A DNA stretch of 64,000 bases, from positions 40,781,001-40,845,000 of the forward strand of contig NC_080560.1 of NCBI RefSeq assembly GCF_030253575.1, given 5' to 3'. Below, one piece after another: positions 25,401-37,766 of this stretch (position 1 is the stretch's first letter; every line of letters begins with the position of its first letter). The notes under the pieces are model-generated. The model ran no database searches. It saw only the letters and a program-made list of their open reading frames with translations, and was not told where the DNA came from. Origin of the DNA: Rhododendron vialii. Lineage: Eukaryota; Streptophyta; Magnoliopsida; Ericales; Ericaceae. The position numbers were made by a program, and so were the translations under genes.

Positions 25401-28400
25401 ATCCTCTTCTTTTTAGCTCATTAGGTGCCAATGTGCCATTTAGTTTATAGATTCAGTTGTCATCCATGTCCGCTTTCTTCAGCATTCAGTACTTAGAAAT
25501 CCACTGTCATGGAGGCAATTTGAGTTTGTGCAGGAGGCCGGGCACGACTCATGGAGCATTTGTGAATGTAAAATGGTAGAGAGGATGAGCGTTTAAATGT
25601 TTATGTTTTTTGTGAGTTTACAATCTAGTATCAGTTGGTTGTAACGTGTCAAGTTTGTAGTAAAGTTCCTTCATGCATATCCCATAATCTTGATTTCAAA
25701 CTTCAGCGGTTCCAGAAGCAAAAAAACGTGTTGAACATGTTAATTAGCTACGACACTGGTTGAATTGAAGAAAAACATAGAACGATAGTACCAAAGCCTG
25801 ATTCTCCTTTCAGTCATCTGAAACTCAGTTCATTTGGGAGATGAAGACAGTAAACCGGGATAAGAAAATGTCTTGATTTTTTAATCGTTTTAAAGCATTG
25901 TCTTTTAACTTCTATGATTGCAAGCATTCTGTTGTCATAATTTAAAAGAAAGAAGTATGCATATAAAAGCAATTAGCATAAAATGGGGCACTTCCACTGC
26001 TATCTGTACAATTTGATGTATATCTTAGCCACCCAACAAGTGGAATTTAAAATCGTTGATGTTGGCTTGCCGATTTCGGTTTGTGCCTTCTCTGAGTCTC
26101 TTAATGAAAGATTTTTTTTTTCTATTTGACAAGTTGCATGCCTGATACTTACTTCATGTTCAGACAGGCCCCTCTGGAGTGGACTAGGACTTTATTGGTT
26201 AGGTTTTCATCTCTACATAGTACATGGTGTTACCCCGTTGATCTTCCATGGTCCAACCCTGATTAGTTTGCATGTCATTTTTGGAACTATAAGCCTTTGA
26301 CTACACTTGTAATGATGTTTCACTGAAATGGTTTCCATGTCCATTTCTGTGTTTTACTTTTCCAGAGTTGTGTAAAAATTTGAGTCCTGCAGAAGAAACT
26401 GTTTCTGAACTTGATGGTGGTATGGGGAACAAGAAACCTCCAAGGAAGGAGAGAAAAAAGTTGCCGACTGCTCGTGCTAGTATCCTTTTTATTTGTTTGG
26501 AGGACAAGCTTTAATCCTTTGCTTCTTGGTTTTCTAAAGGTTGCCTTGTTCCACTCCAACTGCTTTTACTGTTAGGAACTTTTAAATATGATAATCAACT
26601 CCCCAGTCGTATGGTGGGTTTTGCTTTCCTTTCCTCTCTGTGTCTAAGCTACGAAAGGTGGAGAGCTAGAAAGAACTGAATCTGCAGAAGCTGATGATGC
26701 TGCCCTGTCAGATTTCCATTTCGATGAACAAATTCAACAGAATTCCATCTCTTTGGATGCAAAACGTAGTTCCTGTTGCTGTGGTTTCATGTTTGTTTTT
26801 TTGTTGATACCTTTCTTCCTTTAGATTTTGTAGGTTAGGAACATTTTCTCTTATGCATTGACAATTTCTGGCAATTGTCTGCTGTTGTGTGTTTATATTT
26901 TGGTTAGAATTTTTTTCAAGATTTATGTTTTAGGAATTTGACGGACGTTTATTGAGAACATTATGCCTCTTAAGGAAATTGATGTTGCTATGCCTCCCAG
27001 GGTAGGAAAAGATTTTTGCTAGTCGTTTGAGAGGTTTATTGTCTAGTAGCGTGTGAATCTTTCATAAGCCCGAGCCGCACGTGAGGTGAAAAATGAAATC
27101 ATGTAATCAACATTCTTTGAAATTCCTCTTCCTTTGGAACCCTGCAGCCTTCACTTCTTTGATGCCCTTCCTTCTTGTATGATATGAATGACAAGAATAA
27201 AGAACGTTGTGAGTCTCCGCATAAATACCGTTTATCTTGGTTGTTGGAAATACTAAAACCTTGGATTGTTGTAATCAAAATTTTGTTGGTGTCAATATTT
27301 GTGATGGGGTTCTTCTTTATATTAGTCTAGTTGTCAAGTTTTTCAGAAGAAGATTTTATAAGATAAATACGTCAGTAATTGACTTGCTTAACTTTCACTA
27401 GGATTGATCATTTTAAACGTTTCAATAACATCTTATAATAATTCTTGACAAAAGCTCATGGCTTATGCTATTGTTCTTTTAACATGGCATGCTCACAAGT
27501 GGCCCATGTCAAGTAGGTAAAAATAAAAAAAGGGTAATAATGCATGGAAAGGCTAGACTTTATTTCAGCGCTCGTGTAACCTTTCCTTGTATAACTTTAC
27601 TTTTACCAAAATCATCTAAGAATGGAACTGTGTGGAAAAGTTTGTCTCGTATTTGACCCCTGACTTCAATAACAAGCTTGTGCACCTGATTGTGTCGTGG
27701 CATTATTGTTGATGCGGAGAGTTATGTGTGTTAGAGTTGGTAAAGTTCAGGTCTTTTTTGTTGAAATTCCATCTGAGTTTACAGTTGTCTTAATTATGGA
27801 GTTCTCTGACACTGTGGAGTTGTATAGTTACTGAGGTATCATGTGGTGGGTCCAGGGTTGCAGACGAGGTCGAATATTACCTCAGTGACCCATGGAGCCA
27901 GCACCAGCAGCATGATGGATATGGTGTTCATAAATGGGTGAGGGAGGTGGCGGTTAGAAATAAGACTAATAGCTTTTCGGTAGTCCGTGACATTTTTTTT
28001 GAGATATGGTCAGGGCAGTAGAGCATGTTAGTAGCCTTTCAAAAAGAAAAAAAGCCAGAGCATGTTAGCATCTTAGTAGTGGTTTGTTGAAAGTGATGAT
28101 GGTGGCAATGGCCATGAGCTGTGGTTGGAGATGGACATGTAGCGATGCAACAGTATTGTGGGATGTGAAACTCGGTCAGTAGTTTGTTTTGTATTAGCTG
28201 TCTTGACTAAGAATACATTGAGAGTGTGTTCTAAATCATTGAAATGGATTGCTATGTACTTCCTGTAAAGCATATTTTGCACAGTATTGTGGGATGTGGT
28301 TGGAGATGGAGAATCGGAGATGTAGCGGTGCAACTGTATTGTGGGATGTGAAACTCGGTCATTAGTTCATTGCGTATTAGCCGTCTTGACTGAGAATACA

Positions 28401-31400
28401 TTGAGACTGTGTTCAATGATATCATTGAAATGGATTGCTATGTACTTCTGTGAAGCATATTTTGCACAAGTTTTCTTCTCTGTCTTGTCTTAATTTCTGT
28501 TCCTTCTTTTCTTTGCTTTAGGAAATTCATCTGGTGTAAATGGGGCCCTTATAATGCATGGTGCAAGAGCTAGTCCTGGAAATACGGAAAACTCATTTTG
28601 TGCAACACCACCTCCAAAACGTTCAAAACTGTATGCTCCTTCCACCTTTAGGAAATAGAAATTGTTATCTGCAATTCTCCATTGTTTCTATTGTTTTACA
28701 TTTCTTCCTGCATTTCAATTTCTTTTTTTTCTGTTTACCCACTTGGGCTGTTTGATGTATCCTAGTTACCCTCTCTATGATATTGTTGTGCTTTTGAAGC
28801 TTAAAACTAATTAGTGTTCTTTTATGGCGGTGGAGAAGGATAATTTTTAACGACCAATCAACTGACATTAATGTTTTATCTTTTCCCCTTTGTGCAAATA
28901 TGTCGAAGATAACTAGCACATAGGAATGCGACTTCTGGTGAATATTACTCTTTGAGTCCTCCATATACTGCTCCTTACTTCTTGCAAAATAACCGGTGGT
29001 TTTCTCTTCTATAAATAGTTTAAAACTGAGATGAGACCACTTGATTTGATCACTCGAGACTCGAGAGACTTTGCAGGATAGTTTATGTTGGAGCTCGTTC
29101 TTTCTTGCAATTGATTTTTTTAGTAACACTAAGAGCACCCTTTTCTGTTTCCACACTGTAATGCTCTTTTTTTTTTTTTTGATCTTGTAGGATGGCGGCT
29201 GGTCTACCAATAACGAATTGTTTAGGAACAAACGGTGCTGTAGCCAAAAGTTTATGTGCAAGTACTCAGGAGGCTCATACCTGTAAGCCTGTATTTTTAA
29301 CATGAATTACATCATTTTTCACTCAATTCCCTTGCAGAAATTTTTAACATTGCCTGCAGAATTGGAGTGTGCGTCAAAACCTTCCATGCGTTCCAGTTGC
29401 AATTATTATCTCTTAATCCCAGTTTAAGATTATGTCATCCACAAATAATTTTCATTTTTTTCTTATACCTTTTCCTGCCGAGGGGCTAAAGAAACACAGA
29501 GAGGATAAGAGACGTAGATTTTCCCCTTCCCTTCCTTTCTTTTCTTGCCTTTCTCTGTCTCCCATACAAATTGTGGTGCAAATTTTATTAATCGATGAGT
29601 GCTGCTTCAGAAGTGTCAGTGCTAAATGCAAGAAGACAGCAATTTAAAATTGAAAGCTATTGATACACTCTAATCGACATTTGTTGGAAAGTACAATAAA
29701 AGTGAGGTCAAAACTAGGCCAGGTCTGTCAGGCACACTGCATGGATGTCTTGTAGAGGAAGTATAGAGCTATGTCAACAGTTCATAGCTGTGGGTTTTTA
29801 GTTTAAAAATTCCTCTGTCATTGGAGTTATGTTTTTCTCATTGCATGCGGTCCCTGCAGCAAGTACCCTTTAGACACCATGTTCTATTCTATCATCTTTT
29901 GCTGCCACACCACTATATTATCTTCATTGTAATTCGCAAATATTCACTAAAGTAAACAGAGAACCTATGTTTATCTGCTCCCAACCCTCCATCATGCAAG
30001 GTGGGTGGATGACCACCGCACATGGATTTTTAGTTTCCTTGGATTATGTGAACTCTGAGAGGTGTTTCTCTTCTTTTATGAAACTCTGCCACGCTTTTGT
30101 TCGATTCTATGGCATATCACCTTTTGCTGTCGTCCCAAACGTTCTATGGACCATATTTTCCTCACATTGGCATTTACCACTCTATTCTACAGCAAACAGA
30201 GATTGTATGTTTATCCATCTTCCTACCGTTCATATGGGTAGATTGCTGCACTTGGAAATCTTGTAATTTTCTTTTATTATGAACTTATGAGTTTTTCCGG
30301 AAGGTGTTTCTTTTTTTAAGCCATCCGTGGGGGAGATCATGATAATGGTGCTCTTTGATTCATAGGGTTCTTTATGACATGTTATTTTGTGTTCAGGCAG
30401 AGAGTTTCCCAAAGGGTCAAGTGGCGGATGCAAAAAGGCTTTTGATTGCGCTGTTGGTTATGACAAAACCAGCCAATTTCAGGAGTGTTGTTTGCTGGGC
30501 AAAGGTATCAGCTTTCCTCACATTTTTGTTACCCAATTTGCTTATTATTCCTGCCCCCTCCAATAGTTTAAATGGCAAGGTCATGTCACTAATTCATTCG
30601 GACGATGCTAATTAAACAATCTACTGATTAGAATTTTCAGTCTGTTGGTTATGGAAAGTTTTCGTCTGTTTATTTTTTTTAATTGCTCTTAGCTTTTGTG
30701 ATGAAATTCCTGTCATGCACTGAGATCAGATGTTCCAGCTCCCCTTGCAACGAAGATGTTTTATTCTCAAAGGAATCATCGTCTCCGATCAGCGCTTACA
30801 TATCTGTATTATGGCGAATCCACTGAGTACTCTGGTGACTTAGTGAATTTGAAATCATTGGAAGGAATTGCCATGCCCTTGAATTCATTGCAAGACAATG
30901 CCATGCCATTACAAGTTTTATCCCCTCAGAACATCCCCCATGAACAAAATGATGTCCAGAGTGAAAAGGTTTGTCATTCTGTTTTCTCCTACTTTTTTCA
31001 TTCGTGTGCTCCCTGATATGGCCTTTGGCACGTTGTCATGAACTATTATCTGGCCTCTTGCATGAATACACGCCTTGGAACATGGAATTCCGTCTTTTGG
31101 ACAAGAGAAAGTAAAAGTATTCAGAAATTTCTCAATTTAGAAACAGACTGGCATCCTTTCTTTCGGATAGAAGAAGCGAACAGCATTGAAACTTGTGTCA
31201 TAGACAAATTGTATCCTTTCCTTTGGATGAGAGAAAGTATTAAAGTTTTCTTAAGTTATAGATCAAATAAGATACTCATGGGATTAAGAGAGTAACATTA
31301 TGGCAGTATCTCAATTTCTTTAATGCATTCATACATTGTCTTTAGTATCTGATTGTATATGCCCATAGTTGCAGAATGTGACGATTATTTTGAGTAATTT

Positions 31401-33210
31401 TGGCTTTCCTGAATTTAGTCTAGTTGTTTGTCCGTCATCTTTTTCATTGTCAATAGTGACGGGATCTTCTGAATTATATCCACAAGCATATAGACTTTTT
31501 CATTTGAATTAATCCCTAAAGTTACTTTGAGCTATAGTTAAATGTCTGACACCTGTTCAACATGTGTTAGTTGAAGAAGTGATTCATACTATCTAGCACT
31601 TCATCAACACTTGGGCGATGCTTCTTGAACCCTCTGAAATGTTTTATGAATTGAATCGCGTCATTTTAAGAATTTTCTGCATTCTTAGTAGCAGTACTTA
31701 TGCACTCAAAATAGGGTTTTAAGTATTTATAGGATGGATACATCATGTGTATTACAGATCATAAAGGCCTAGTTCAGTTTGGGTTTTGAGGAAGTTTTTT
31801 GGGGTAATGAGTGGAGAGAGATAGAGATAGAGACACAAGAGTAATAATTGGAGAGAAAATTTATTGGGGACCATGTGCAGAGAGAAAAGGTTGGGTCTAG
31901 AGACCCAACACGAACATGGTTAAAATTCTTTTTGGTTCTATTAAAAATTAGCGTAAGATGTGTTGATGTTCAAGTTATGATATAATTCAAGTTTCTACTA
32001 GTGTGATGTTTAATTTTCATTTCTTATGATTAAGTTAATGACATATACTACACAAATACGAATGAAAATATAATTTTTAAGCATCTCAGTCATGTGTTGT
32101 GGCCTGCATTTTTGGAAAGTCAATGTGTCGGCATATGAGTGTGGTGTCACATTGCTATGTCTGTGCTTCCGCTTTAGTATACATGCTTCCCCAGCAAATT
32201 TTGTAGTACGGAAAGAAATCCTTATATTGTCGCTGTTTTGACAGATTTTTCTATAAGTGGTTGATTGTGATTACATGCATGTAATATGTGCTTGTTCTTG
32301 ATAATTATGCCGGAACATGGCAATGAGCTGCAACTGAATGTATTGTTATACTTTGGTGAAAAACTAACTTAAGCTACTTTTGGTGTCCGGGGTCCAGAGA
32401 GAGAGACTCTCCTTGCCATCTTTGCAAAAACGTGATCAAATGCTTGCTGACAGTGCGGATTTAAACTCGGGTAAATTAGGAGGACGCACGCCAGCCACAA
32501 GCTTCTCAAATCATGTTCCTGCGAGTGATGTCTTAAGACCTCAAACAGCACCCACGGGGGTTGTGCGAAGCAATTATCTTCCAAAATCTTATCCTTTTGC
32601 AGGAAACTCAGGTACGTCATTTCAAATTCTCCTGCAGCTCCCACGCACATTTCCTCTTTGATATAAAATGATTAAGCAATATAGCCTCCAACCATATCCA
32701 TGAGCTTCAGTTGATAAACCAGTTGGATAAGGGGAAAAAGTACGCATATTTATGTACTTTGGTAATCTTCTTATTAACTCTGATTTTTGTTAGCCCTCCA
32801 AACAATCAAGCGTAGGGATCAAAAAAGAAACCTTCCGTAATGAACATCGGCATCAACTACAACCACTGAAGTGGAAAAGATTTTAGTTGAACTGCAATAA
32901 AATTGAAAGAATAAAAAGAATAGAATCCACATTCTCCGAGTATTAAGAAACATAATTCCCACCTATTTTTCTTACTCCTTCCTTCCATTTTAGTGGCTGG
33001 AGAGTAATATATATATGTAAACACACATATTTGTAGGTTCGTATTCAAATATAAGTACAGGGGTAAATTCCGTTCCCTTTTCTTCCTTTATAATTTAAGT
33101 GGTTAAAAAAAATACAATGAAGATGGAAAAGAATGATGGTTTTTTTTGGTCTTGTAGGAACATCGCTAGGGACTATGCAGCAGCCTAAAGGAAGGGTTCC
33201 TGTTACATAA
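21904..33210 (+). CDS. Sgf11/ataxin-7-like zinc-finger protein (11 exons, 432 residues)
   Basis: Exons: 21904-22051, 23315-23361, 25170-25227, 26366-26479, 26649-26765, 28522-28630, 29191-29282, 30397-30504, 30730-30968, 32398-32611, 33158-33210. All junctions are GT-AG and the phases agree throughout. The only recognisable domain is a finger at about residues 67-87, C-x2-C-x11-H-x3-C, with QYAAH before the final Cys. This spacing matches the finger of Sgf11-type SAGA deubiquitinase-module subunits, and ataxin-7/Sgf73 fingers are similar. The last Cys is encoded after an intron. The rest is polar and basic (KKPPRKERKKLPTAR, PPPKRSK), suggesting a nuclear protein, with QRNHRLRSALTYLYYG at about 275-290 as a likely second conserved block. 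A role in a chromatin complex is inference. The start is the first ATG after a possible acceptor. Confidence 0.8.
22265..22424. repeat. Microsatellite cluster (CT, CA, GT) in intron 1
   Basis: Adjacent tracts: (TC)n at about 22270-22289, (CA)n at about 22297-22313, and TG-rich repeats ending in (GT)n at about 22398-22424. Confidence 0.85.
22432..22612. repeat. Two-copy tandem repeat, about 93-base unit
   Basis: ATAGCTACGAAAAGCGTGGT and ATAGCTATGAAAAGCATCGT start two consecutive units that share TTGCTGTTGTGTCATTCTGG and TCTGATCTTACCTTT. Intronic and noncoding. Confidence 0.8.
22842..22959 (+). mobile_element. tRNA-derived SINE with target-site duplication, in intron 1
   Basis: A box A-like TGGTAGCCCAGTGTAGG is followed by a box B-like GGATTCAAACCTCC and a tail TTTTGCCGAGACAAAAAAAA. 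The flanks GCCCTAATATTGG (22829-22841) and GCCCCTAATAATGG (22960-22973) form an imperfect 13-14 base duplication, the hallmark of LINE-mediated insertion. Confidence 0.75.
24280..24615 (-). mobile_element. Probable TRIM (miniature LTR retrotransposon) in intron 2
   Basis: On the minus strand, an LTR-like block from about 24613 down to 24489 ends in TTTAACA. It is followed at once by TGGTATCAAAGC, a primer-binding site for initiator tRNA-Met. A short internal region with no coding capacity ends in the purine run GCGGGGGAG just before a second block starting TGTTGGAGCTTGTC at 24347, which resembles the start of the first block. A separate LTR fragment (CCAATTGGCAATGAGTGAGAGG on the plus strand) is at about 23580-23642. 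The first LTR has an internal 18-base tandem duplication of AACCAATTGGCAATGAGT (24509-24544). Confidence 0.6.
28121..28470. repeat. Two-copy tandem repeat, about 190-base unit, in intron 5
   Basis: Units beginning near 28130 and 28317 share GTATTGTGGGATGTGAAACT, AATACATTGAGA and TTGAAATGGATTGCTATGTA, ending GCATATTTTGCACA. This is a local duplication upstream of exon 6. Confidence 0.8.
31766..31921. mobile_element. MITE, diverged CCTTGTTCRTTT family, intron 9
   Basis: Starts GGCCTAGTTCAGTTTGGGTTTTG and ends with an inverted AACACGAACATGG. The interior has the GAGAGAGATAGAGATAGAG tract in inverse orientation to the 5475 and 7089 copies. Confidence 0.45.
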
Positions 33211-33438
33211 TTAAGAGTCCTGGTTGGAATTTTTTGGTAGGCGAAGTTGATACTCATTTTTTCCTAGTACAAATTCAGGTTCATCTTTTGAAAATAGAAA
33301 ATTGCGAATATGTAGAAACTAGAAAATATCCATCCTAGGTTCTGCATTCAGTTTGACATCTAACTGTATCTATAATTGGTTCAAGTAAATAGATTATGTC
33401 GACCTGGCCTTCGGTTCGGTGTACATTTTTATGGAATG

Positions 33439-33485
<47 letters not shown>

Positions 33486-34267
33486 CACACAAACACACAC
33501 ACCCTTTTCTGTTGGCCGTATTTTGCTTAATCCTTTTAATTATGCCTATGTGGTGCTTATAATATGAGAATACAAGTTGTATGTATCTGTATTATGAAGA
33601 TATCTTGTATTGTGGGGGCATAGTATTGCCTGTACATAATGAGGGATGACAGCTACCTAAAAAGAGAACCACAAGTAGGTTAAAGCCTAAAGGTGATGGG
33701 ATGCCGGAATCATCTATAAAAAAATTAAGTTAATCGACATCGGTAAAAGGTGAAATCATATTAGTCTTTAGAGCTACAGGATGTTCTGGTTCTGACTGTG
33801 CATTGCTGTTAAGACAAGTACTGTATTATTTGTTCATATAGGTATGCACAATCAATCTGATTTTTCTGCATGGCGACTTATGTCGTTACCTATAAAATGA
33901 ACGGCTTGGAGTGTTGAATGAAACTGTTGTGGTGGGTGTCATTTTACATCACATAAAAGGTACATGAAAAATGTCGTATGTGAGGATCTTGATTGGTGTC
34001 TTCAGCACCATAGACCTAGGTCCTCAATAATATTGACTTTTCGCTCCCACTCTTAATTTTTGCTTTACACTTTTACTTTTAATTCTCGTTCTCATGAATT
34101 TTAATATTTTGGGATATTTTCAGAAGGTGCTTTATGCTCACGCATGCACATTACGTCACTTAGTGTGCCTTGTGGATTCTTTGTCTGTAACTTCTAATAA
34201 GTGTTTTAACTACAGAAACTCAGTGATAGTTTGATAGTGGGAGCTGGACGAGGTGTAAAGTTTTAGA

Positions 34268-34306
<39 letters not shown>

Positions 34307-34525
34307 ACCTAAAAAATGGTTGCTTTTTCTCAATTAGGTGAAGTGATTCCCACACATTGAACAACACCACGTATGTGCTTCACAAAGATTTCAGATTCCC
34401 CACTAACATGTGCTGTGTTGCTTGTTTTTATCTCAGTTAGTGATGATATTCGCTGGATACATTATTACATTGTTGTGTTGTAGACACGATTAACATGTGC
34501 ACATAGACAAGTAGGTGTCCCCTGT

Positions 34526-34567
<42 letters not shown>

Positions 34568-35664
34568 AAGTATTCGGGTCAACTTATATGCACCTCGTTT
34601 TATTTTAAAAGGCTAATTTCACCGTCCATTAACGAAAAACCCAAGTAAAATAGGAGTAATGGATCCTACAAGAGTCAATAATACCTGAAAGGCGACCTTT
34701 AAAAAAGATTAAAGCCAGAAGAGACTTGTTATGTTCGATAATTGGTTTGCTGTGCCGCTTCGTGTTTGGGTCCCCACTTGTGCATTATGTAACTTACATT
34801 TAGACATCAGGACGTGTGACATTAAAATTGTCAAACTAGAAACCGTGATGGAGCCCATGACTCAAAACAACTCTCTCCAATCCGGGGACAGGAAGGGTCA
34901 ACTCTTATCTTTCCAGCCAAGCATTTGGTTAAGGACCCCAATCACATTCAAGTTGATTTTTAAAGACTACCCAAAAGAAAAAAAAAACAGAAGGAAAAGA
35001 ACCTTAATAAAGAGATACTCCGAAATATCATCTAGAGAAAGCTAGAAGAAGACATATATTTGCTTAAATTGTTGCTTTTTAGTTTTATTTGCTTATGTTA
35101 CGTTCTGGAGTTGTTGCACACACAATTTCCACACTTTCCATACTATGCTCTGTTCTTTAGGCCTCTTATTGGCCTACTCTTGTTGTCGGCGTCCCTAGGC
35201 TTTTTGTTAGCCTTTATCTTCTGGCGATAGCATAGTTCTAAGTGTTTTTTTGTGTTGTATTTTGTTTGATTAAACCCTTGTACTCTTTCTTTCATATATA
35301 TATATAAATTTTTAAGTAAGGATCTTATATGCGGACCTCCCCATTTTTCGTCTTTCCCGATCGAATTTCGATGATCCGAGCCGCTCAATGTGTTTAGAAC
35401 GTGATTTTAAGGGTATCTACGAGAAATTGGCAAAAAAAATGACCGGGAAGGGCTTGATTTGAGCAGTTTTTATTTGAACCATTCGATAAAAAACAAACAA
35501 AAACTGCTTGGATGAAGTTCTTTCTGGTCTTTTTTTTTGCTGATTCCTCGCGGGTACCCTTAAATCACGTTCTGAACACATTGAGTGGCTCGGTTCGTCA
35601 AAATTCAATCGGAAAAGGGAGGTCTGCATTTTATTAAAATGAGGTGGTCCTTGTTAGAAGGGGA

Positions 35665-35721
<57 letters not shown>

Positions 35722-36424
35722 TTCTTTTTTTATCTAAAAAAAAAAGTAAGCCAAATGATTAAGACACAGTAGTATATTACTAGCTAAGTTTGCGTGACGA
35801 AAAATAGTTAATTACTTAGAAATTTAAGAGATTTTTTTACCCACGTGGAGAATTTTTTGGGAAAAAAATTCACGCAAGGAACTTGCAGGGGCCAAAACTT
35901 GGAGTTTTTCAAATTATCCTAAAATATTAATAATACAACTTGTGAAAATATCTGAAATCACATAGATGTCTATATATCATGTAATGAGGAGTTGGTGGCC
36001 AAAGATCCAAATCCCATGCGTAAATGAGGGAGTGGGGGAGAAAGAAACAAGAAAAGAAAGAGAACTTCTTTCCTCGAATTGTGAGTTGTTGGGAATGGAG
36101 TGTACAATATAAAATTAGGGCCCAAAATAAGATAAAATTAATGTCCAAATGACTATTAACACTTGATGTGTCCTTTTCATGAAGAGATAATCGTGGATTA
36201 GCTCATACTTGGGGGGCCTAATCCTTTATCATAATGAAATTGGTCGTACTAATTAATGTTGCTTAATTATACTATAAAGCGATACTATCCATAGTACTAG
36301 TACTAATTTATAGTAATTCGGGTTAGTTGCTAAGATAGTTGGTATCCAAACCAAAGGGTAGGAATTGCCCCATATGACGTGTGGAAAATAACACTTCAAC
36401 ACATACTTTTCTTGATAACTCAAA
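33211..36424. other. Intergenic DNA with microsatellites; no gene seen
   Basis: Contains (TC)n at about 33440-33482, 34272-34302 and 34530-34561, and a (TA)n tract at 35669-35717. A foldback MITE is listed separately. No coding frame is supported. Confidence 0.55.
35319..35655. mobile_element. Foldback MITE, family of 35319/46644, copy 1
   Basis: The arms contain TCGATGATCCGAGCCGCTCA and its mirror, then ACGTGATTTTAAGGGTA and its mirror GTACCCTTAAATCACGT. The centre has GAGCAGTTTTTATTTGAACC and AAAAACAAACAAAAACTGCT. Copy 2 at 46644-47000 aligns along its whole length. Confidence 0.7.
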
Positions 36425-36628
36425 TGTTTAGATTAGTTTATGTGCACCTCGACTAATTCTTAGAGACCAATATCGCCGCCTACTTGCGGGTGTCCTAATT
36501 AAAGTTTTGCTCTATATGGATTGGCCCCAAATAAACTGATAGCACCTGAGCGGATGTGATGTGAGACTATAGGAGGAAGTAAACGCCCAAGTCTCAGACC
36601 TTTACCACCCGACCAACTCCTTGGGGGT
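36425..36628 (-). mobile_element. SINE, Au-like
   Basis: On the minus strand it reads GGAGTTGGTCGGGTGGTAAA then GGTCTGAGACTTGGGCGTTT, a tRNA-derived box A region. It continues through CAGGTGCTATCAGTTTATTT and GGGGCCAATCC and ends near TTAGTCGAGGTGCACATAAA. This layout matches what I know of the widespread angiosperm Au family. Box B is degenerate, so it is probably an old copy. Confidence 0.55.
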
Positions 36629-37766
36629 TACAAACTAACCTATTAACTATTGATTGCCATGTCCAAATTTTTAAAAAGGGTAACTTATTGAGGTACTGTG
36701 TTTTGTATTAATTAATAGCTTATTTACTTAAAATTTGTTTGAAATAGGACACATCTTATTAAATACTCCAAAAGTAAAGAAGACAAACATACCAAACAAG
36801 CCTTTACGCTGTCACTAGTGCTAGACATGTGCGGCTCCGCACATACTACCGAGATATTATATGCTCGAGTTAACTCGACATAATAGTGGATGCCTGTGTC
36901 TAAAGGCACGTTGAAATATAATATAGTTTCAGTTTAAATAAATTATTATTCTTTTTATCCAACCATTGTACGCGATAGTTGTAATCACCTCAAACCGTCA
37001 ATTATCATTTTGATATATATTTTCCTATTTGATCATAAAATGTAATATTTACATAGAAATACATTGACTAGAAAGTGAGTTTAGAGAGATATGAATTTAT
37101 TAAAAGAATATTCTATGAATCTTTTACAAAAAAAAAAAAAATGATCGGGTGGCTACAAAATTAACAGAAAGTGATCTAACGATTGTAGATGTTGCTTTCG
37201 TTTATATGCCTAATATTTTTAACAAAAATTGCTCTATTTTTATAATTTAGATAACCCCATTTGATCACTGTCAAACAATTTTAATTTATTTCTTTCATCT
37301 TTTTCCTATATTATAGAAAATTAAGCTAGAGAGAGTTCTGTAGATATTCTCATCACCTTTGATTGTCACTAAAATATCTTTGCAATTACATAATTTCTCC
37401 ACAACGTCGTTGATAATATCCGATCTTTGCACGTGTAAATGTCACTTTCTCCCGTACCATCTTTACTTACTAGACTCTTATCATATTTTTAAGAGAACCG
37501 ATTTTGCCACTCATCTATTTGTTAATGTCACTCCTCTTCTTATTTTTATTAGATGAATTTATTAAAATACCTTTGCACTTTATGATACCATAAAGTGCAA
37601 GGGTGTTTTCATAAAGTACAAGAGTGTTTTAGTAAATTTATTTAATAAAAACAAAAAAGAAAGTAACGTTCACAAATAAGAGAGCGGCAAAATCAGTTGC
37701 CATTTTTAATCTTCTTTTACCGTCTGTCATTTTTTACTTTAATGATACTACTATTTTTCGTTGAAT
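36629..37766. other. Intergenic AT-rich DNA with one small MITE
   Basis: At 37498-37702 inverted termini ACCGATTTTGCCACTC and GAGAGCGGCAAAATCAGTT enclose an inner palindrome around CACTTTATGATACCATAAAGTG. This is the same family as about 11408-11542. No gene is seen. Confidence 0.5.

Noticed and set aside
26938..27002. Candidate extra exon of the zinc-finger gene between exons 5 and 6
   Set aside because: It has an acceptor and a donor, but in the phase required by exon 5 (one base carried over) it meets a stop at once.
28665..29303. 212-residue open frame on the minus strand
   Set aside because: It runs antisense over exon 7 and flanking introns of the spliced zinc-finger gene; the composition is low complexity Lys/Ile-rich.
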